From positions 1 to 23,472 of the forward strand of contig JBNKIW010000039.1 of the NCBI GenBank assembly GCA_050290865.1: 23,472 nucleotides of DNA. The letters run 5' to 3'. Positions 20,968-23,472 of the stretch are shown in pieces. This DNA is from JARRLC01 sp050290865 (lineage in GTDB: Bacteria > Pseudomonadota > Alphaproteobacteria > Rhizobiales > Rhodomicrobiaceae). The number at the start of each line of letters is the position of its first letter. Within the stretch, counting starts at the first letter, position 1. Both the position numbers and the translations under genes were made by a program. The notes beneath the pieces were generated by a model. It ran no database searches. It saw only the letters and a program-made list of their open reading frames with translations, and had not been told where the DNA came from.

Positions 20968-21294
20968 TTAGCTCTTCACCTCTATCCCAACGCGGCGCGA
21001 ACGACATTTCCCGCACATGCCTATCCCCTTCCGTCCGGTCTACGATGAGAAATGCTTGATCAAACACGTGCTTGAACGATCCGCCCCAAAAAGTGCGCAC
21101 TGTTTGCTTCAATATTGATTTATCAGCGTTTTTAGCGGAGCAACCTGACGGAAGGGGATAGGCATGTTTCCCGCATGTGAGCTTCTGAGGCAACTCCCAT
21201 TTCGTCGTGTCGTAAGGCGCATTGCCGAACGTAGCGAAGAACACGGCCGAATGTTCCGCCTCATGGCCGCAGCTGCGCACCATACGTGTAAAAC
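20968..21294 (-). pseudogene. zinc-ribbon gene copy disrupted by a MITE
   Basis: This stretch is homologous to the intact gene at 9-176. The conserved core reads CGHEAEHSAVFFATFGNAPY and continues DTT.WELPQKLTCGK. The copy has lost the equivalent start codon, has a one-base deletion in the first CxxC region (GCGCAGCTGC against GCGCGGACTGC), and is split at TGCGGGAAA by the element at 21016-21166. Beyond the element the frame resumes with CGKCRSRRVGIEVKS and TAA at 20970-20968. It is therefore clearly non-functional as a zinc ribbon. Confidence 0.85.
21016..21166. mobile_element. 151-bp MITE with 20-bp inverted repeats and 9-bp target duplication
   Basis: The ends CATGCCTATCCCCTTCCGTC (21016-21035) and its exact reverse complement (21147-21166) are perfect 20-bp terminal inverted repeats, extendable to 24 bp with one mismatch. 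TTTCCCGCA flanks the element on both sides (21007-21015 and 21167-21175), a perfect 9-bp target-site duplication. The 111-bp interior is too short for a transposase, so the element is non-autonomous. Excision restores the zinc-ribbon reading frame seen at 9-176. Nine-base duplications occur in families such as IS903-like IS5, IS256 and ISAs1; the parent cannot be named from this sequence. Confidence 0.93.
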
Positions 21295-21551
21295 GCACCG
21301 GAGCTTCATCAACTCGGTCAAAGTCTGACGGTGCCGTGTATATCCGGACGGCTGCGGATCGTCACGCATAACCATGTTCGTATCTTTTCTGGATTGTGGC
21401 GTAAATCAATGACCGCATAAGTGAACTCTGCGGGGTTCGGGGGGCAATCCGTTGCCACGAACGAAAGGCTTCTCGGAAATAACCCCCTTCAACGATCTGT
21501 CGCGGCAAACGGTGCGGCGCCGCGGGAACCGAACAAGCCAAGGCGGCGACA
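21295..21551. other. intergenic region, nothing assigned
   Basis: About 255 bp separate the zinc-ribbon pseudogene from the nuclease pseudogene. I see no credible coding frame, promoter or hairpin that would support a feature. Confidence 0.4.
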
Positions 21552-22052
21552 ATGCCACGACGCTATCGCAAACCGCGTAAATTAAGCATGTGGCGGTTCA
21601 AAGCACGGGAGTGGTGGAAGTAACTTAAGCCGCTCGGCCTCGTGCTTGGTGCATTTGCAGTCCTCATGTTCGCCTTTTAAGGCTGCAAGCTGGTGCAGCC
21701 AAGCTTGCCCTGGATCACAGCCTTTTCGCCCAATACCTATCGGGTTATCGACGGAGACACGATACAGGCAAGGAATGCCGTGAGATACCGGCTGCTGGGG
21801 TACGACACGCCGGAGACCTATCAGGCCAGATGCGCCGAAGAACTGGCGGGTGGAAAGAAGGCGACGAGGCGGTTGAAAGAGCTGTTGGCGTATGGCGAAG
21901 TGCGGCTGAACGAAAGCGGCGGGACCGATCATTATGGCCGGACGCTGGCGCACCTCACAGTCAACGGGCGCGACGTCGGCAATATTCTGATAAGCGAAGG
22001 CCTGACGAGACCCTACTACGGCGGGCGCCGTGAGGGGTGGTGCGCCAAGTAG
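21552..22052 (+). pseudogene. membrane-anchored staphylococcal-nuclease-like gene with two in-frame stops
   Basis: One reading frame runs from ATG 21552 to TAG 22050-22052, broken by TAA at 21621-21623 and TAA at 21678-21680. It reads a basic N-terminus (MPRRYRKPRKLSMWRFKARE), stop, a hydrophobic anchor (LKPLGLVLGAFAVLMFAF), stop, then the nuclease domain. The domain has YRVIDGDTIQA, RLLGYDTPETYQARC, GGTDHYGRTLAHLTVNGRDV and a GLTRPYYGGRREGWC end. These match SNase-like (thermonuclease) domains. The domain alone is intact (GTG 21693 onward, 119 residues) and could be made without the anchor if translation restarts. I see no good ribosome site there, so I call it a pseudogene. Confidence 0.72.
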
Positions 22053-22148
22053 ACACGGCACATCAAGAAGCGGGGGCTGCACCCGCAACACCTTCTCTGC
22101 CGCTGGCCCGGTCAATGCCACGGTCGTCCCCAAGTCCCGTCAAACTTT

Positions 22149-22201
22149 CGCAAGCTTCTGTGAGCTTGCGCTGGAGGCCCCCTCGGGTCGGAAGCCGACC
22201 C
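22149..22201. terminator. two adjacent hairpins after the nuclease pseudogene
   Basis: CGCAAGCT (22149-22156) pairs perfectly with AGCTTGCG (22163-22170) around a 6-nt loop. GGGTCGG (22185-22191) pairs with CCGACCC (22195-22201) around 3 nt. They lie in the gap between the convergent nuclease and GFA genes. Bidirectional termination is plausible, but neither has a good T-run. Confidence 0.45.
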
Positions 22202-22248
22202 CCGGCTCGACGGTGAGTTTTTACCCAAAGGACGAAGTGGCGGTTGCA

Positions 22249-22692
22249 TCAGACGCCATTCTCAGGCTTCCACTCTGGCTGCGTCTCGAATGTCGGCAAA
22301 GTCTCGTCCATAACGTCCCAAGGCTTCCTGCTACGCGTAAACACAACGACTTGTGGCCGGAAGTCTACAGACTCAGAGAGTGTTCCGAGTGTGACTGTAA
22401 CAAAGCCAATCATGCCGGAGTTGCTACCAAAAATTGGGCTGCCGCACTTTGGACAGAACACCCGAGTGACTTCGTTGCCGTTGCCAGAGGTCAACTTAAA
22501 CTCGGCGGTCTCGCCCGCCATTCGAAATCTGTTGGCTGGAAACATCGCTCCAGTCGAGTGACCAGCGCCGCTCCCTCGTTGACAATCGACACAATGACAA
22601 TGGGCAACCACCACAGGCGGCCCATCGACTTCGTAAGTGACAGCACCGCAGAGACAACGCCCTTTGTAACTTAGTGATTCATCCTTGTTCAT
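22249..22692 (-). CDS. GFA/CENP-V domain zinc protein
   Basis: The 147-residue product has the GFA (glutathione-dependent formaldehyde-activating enzyme-like) fold signature. It reads GRCLCGAVTYEV (Cys13, Cys15), then AHCHCVDCQRGSGAGHSTGA (Cys32, Cys34, Cys37), then FCPKCGSPIFG with two more cysteines. These residues bind structural and catalytic-site zinc in the family. True glutathione S-hydroxymethyl activity is proven for few members, so the substrate is unknown; a small-molecule or redox role is likely. The start ATG 22692 has only an A/G-rich stretch upstream. It lies between mobile debris and an MDR-family gene and shows no operon partner. Confidence 0.88.
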   Translation of the reverse strand: MNKDESLSYKGRCLCGAVTYEVDGPPVVVAHCHCVDCQRGSGAGHSTGAMFPANRFRMAGETAEFKLTSGNGNEVTRVFCPKCGSPIFGSNSGMIGFVTVTLGTLSESVDFRPQVVVFTRSRKPWDVMDETLPTFETQPEWKPENGV

Positions 22693-23041
22693 TTCTTTTT
22701 TCTTAACACGAGCGACCGGACGAACAAAGCACGGTCGGCTCTTGATGGCCCGAGGCTGCCTATCCTAACAAATTTGTGAAAAGCGAAAGCCGCGTTTCGG
22801 GTGATGGGCGGATGCCAGCCGGAAACGGCAGCTCACCCCCCAACTTGAGGCATTCCCGGAAGTAGGCCAGATGACGGCTCTCGGCCTAGCGCTTTCGCTA
22901 CCCTGGTGCTTACGCTTGCTTATTGTCCCACTGCGAGACGATCAGGAACACCCGCGGCAACGGAGTTGATGGTTTGCTGACGATTTCTGATCGTCACACC
23001 GTCGCCAACTGCCAGAAACCCACCTGCTGCCCCACTCGACA
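22693..23041. other. intergenic region with one hairpin
   Basis: No gene is supported. A perfect 7-bp hairpin (TGACGAT 22978-22984 with ATCGTCA 22990-22996, 5-nt loop) lies 45 bp past the stop of the minus-strand oxidoreductase gene and may end its transcript, though without a T-run. Confidence 0.45.
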
Positions 23042-23472
23042 TCAGGCTGGGTCGCCAGCGCTGGCGGTCACGACAACGCTTCCCCTTTTCCGGCCGGCAT
23101 CGACACGCGCGTGAGCTTCGGCTATTCGGTCCAAAGGAAAACACTGATCGATAACCGGCTTGAAGCTTCTGGCTTCGCAGAGCCGCTTCAGAAACTGCAG
23201 TTGCTCGACGGTTCCAGGAGCCGGTCCCGCGAAAACCCTTCTGTTCTCGGGCCTCGATCCCCAGGCCGCACCGAGCATCTGCGGAAAATCAGCGACCAGA
23301 AGAAGAAGGCGCCCGCCCGTCCTCAGAGCGTTCTTGCATCTTGAAAACGTGGCTGTCCCGGCTGCGTCGAAGATGATGTCGTAGGCCTCACCGTTTCGGG
23401 TGAAGTCCTCTTTGGTGTGATCAATTACCCGGTCGGCGCCGATCGCTTTCACCAGTTCCAGATTGGTGGTGC
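23042..23472 (-). CDS. zinc-independent MDR-family quinone oxidoreductase-like protein (3' part)
   Basis: The frame is open to the right window edge, so the start and N-terminal catalytic domain are missing. The visible 143 residues are the end of the Rossmann domain and the C-terminus of a medium-chain dehydrogenase/reductase. They read KAIGADRVIDHTKEDFT, YDIIFDAAG, LRTGGRLLLLV, FLKRLCEARSFKPVIDQCFPLDRIAEAHARVDAGRKRGSVVV. ADxxIDYTxEDF and the final GKxVxxV pattern are typical of NAD(P)H:quinone reductase-like MDRs. The substrate is not predictable from this part. Confidence 0.87.
   Translation of the reverse strand, partial: TTNLELVKAIGADRVIDHTKEDFTRNGEAYDIIFDAAGTATFSRCKNALRTGGRLLLLVADFPQMLGAAWGSRPENRRVFAGPAPGTVEQLQFLKRLCEARSFKPVIDQCFPLDRIAEAHARVDAGRKRGSVVVTASAGDPA

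Noticed and set aside
21582..22133. 183-codon minus-strand ORF opposite the nuclease domain
   Set aside because: The plus strand carries a clear SNase-like domain; the minus frame is a shadow.

Overview
The window is chromosomal DNA of an alphaproteobacterium, most likely of the Hyphomicrobiales (Rhizobiales) type. The evidence is the short ProS lacking the editing insertion, the proS-lolCDE order, a full ccoNOQPGHIS (fixNOQPGHIS) cluster beside an FNR/FixK-class regulator, and several small protein families I associate with that order. No 16S or other direct taxonomic marker is present, so the placement is inference.

Layout. (1) 1-2819 is a decayed prophage-like segment. It holds a small zinc-ribbon gene, a tiny membrane protein, an AT-rich palindromic stretch, a broken DUF2793 gene, a truncated DUF3307 gene translationally coupled to a phage-type hypothetical gene, and many short unassigned stretches. 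It abuts the 3' end of a tRNA-Thr(GGU) gene (2820-2894, minus strand), a classic integration site. (2) 3167-7833 is a compact core operon, proS-lolC-lolD-lolE: prolyl-tRNA charging plus the ABC machine that releases lipoproteins from the inner membrane. The two LolC/E permeases are close paralogues flanking the ATPase. (3) 8234-16350 is the cbb3 oxidase operon behind a perfect FNR box. CcoN, CcoO and CcoP form the oxidase core; CcoQ, CcoG, CcoH, CcoI and CcoS provide assembly and copper supply. Reading frames overlap or nearly touch except for a 145-bp hairpin-bearing gap between ccoP and ccoG. (4) 16393-19422 is a microaerobic accessory block: a DUF2189 membrane protein divergent from an FnrL-type regulator with a second FNR box between them, then a tandem universal-stress protein and a 122-residue protein of unknown function. 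(5) 19419-22250 is a mobile, degraded zone. It holds two kinds of palindromic elements with CTAG ends, repeated on both sides of a 10-N assembly gap, with a fragment of a probable IS630-type transposase beside the gap. It also has an alanine-rich hypothetical protein, a zinc-ribbon pseudogene split by a 151-bp MITE with perfect 20-bp terminal inverted repeats and a 9-bp target duplication, and a nuclease gene with two in-frame stops. (6) 22249-23472 holds a GFA/CENP-V-type zinc protein and the 3' part of an MDR-family quinone-oxidoreductase-like gene that runs off the right edge.

How it fits together: the FnrL-type protein probably senses oxygen through an iron-sulfur cluster and activates ccoN through the box at 8234-8247. 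It probably also controls itself and the DUF2189 gene through the box at 17325-17338. The most novel structural features are the small non-autonomous MITE and the composite palindromic repeat, neither of which I can match to a named element. No complete new defence or metabolic system is visible; the alanine-rich protein is the main unexplained gene.
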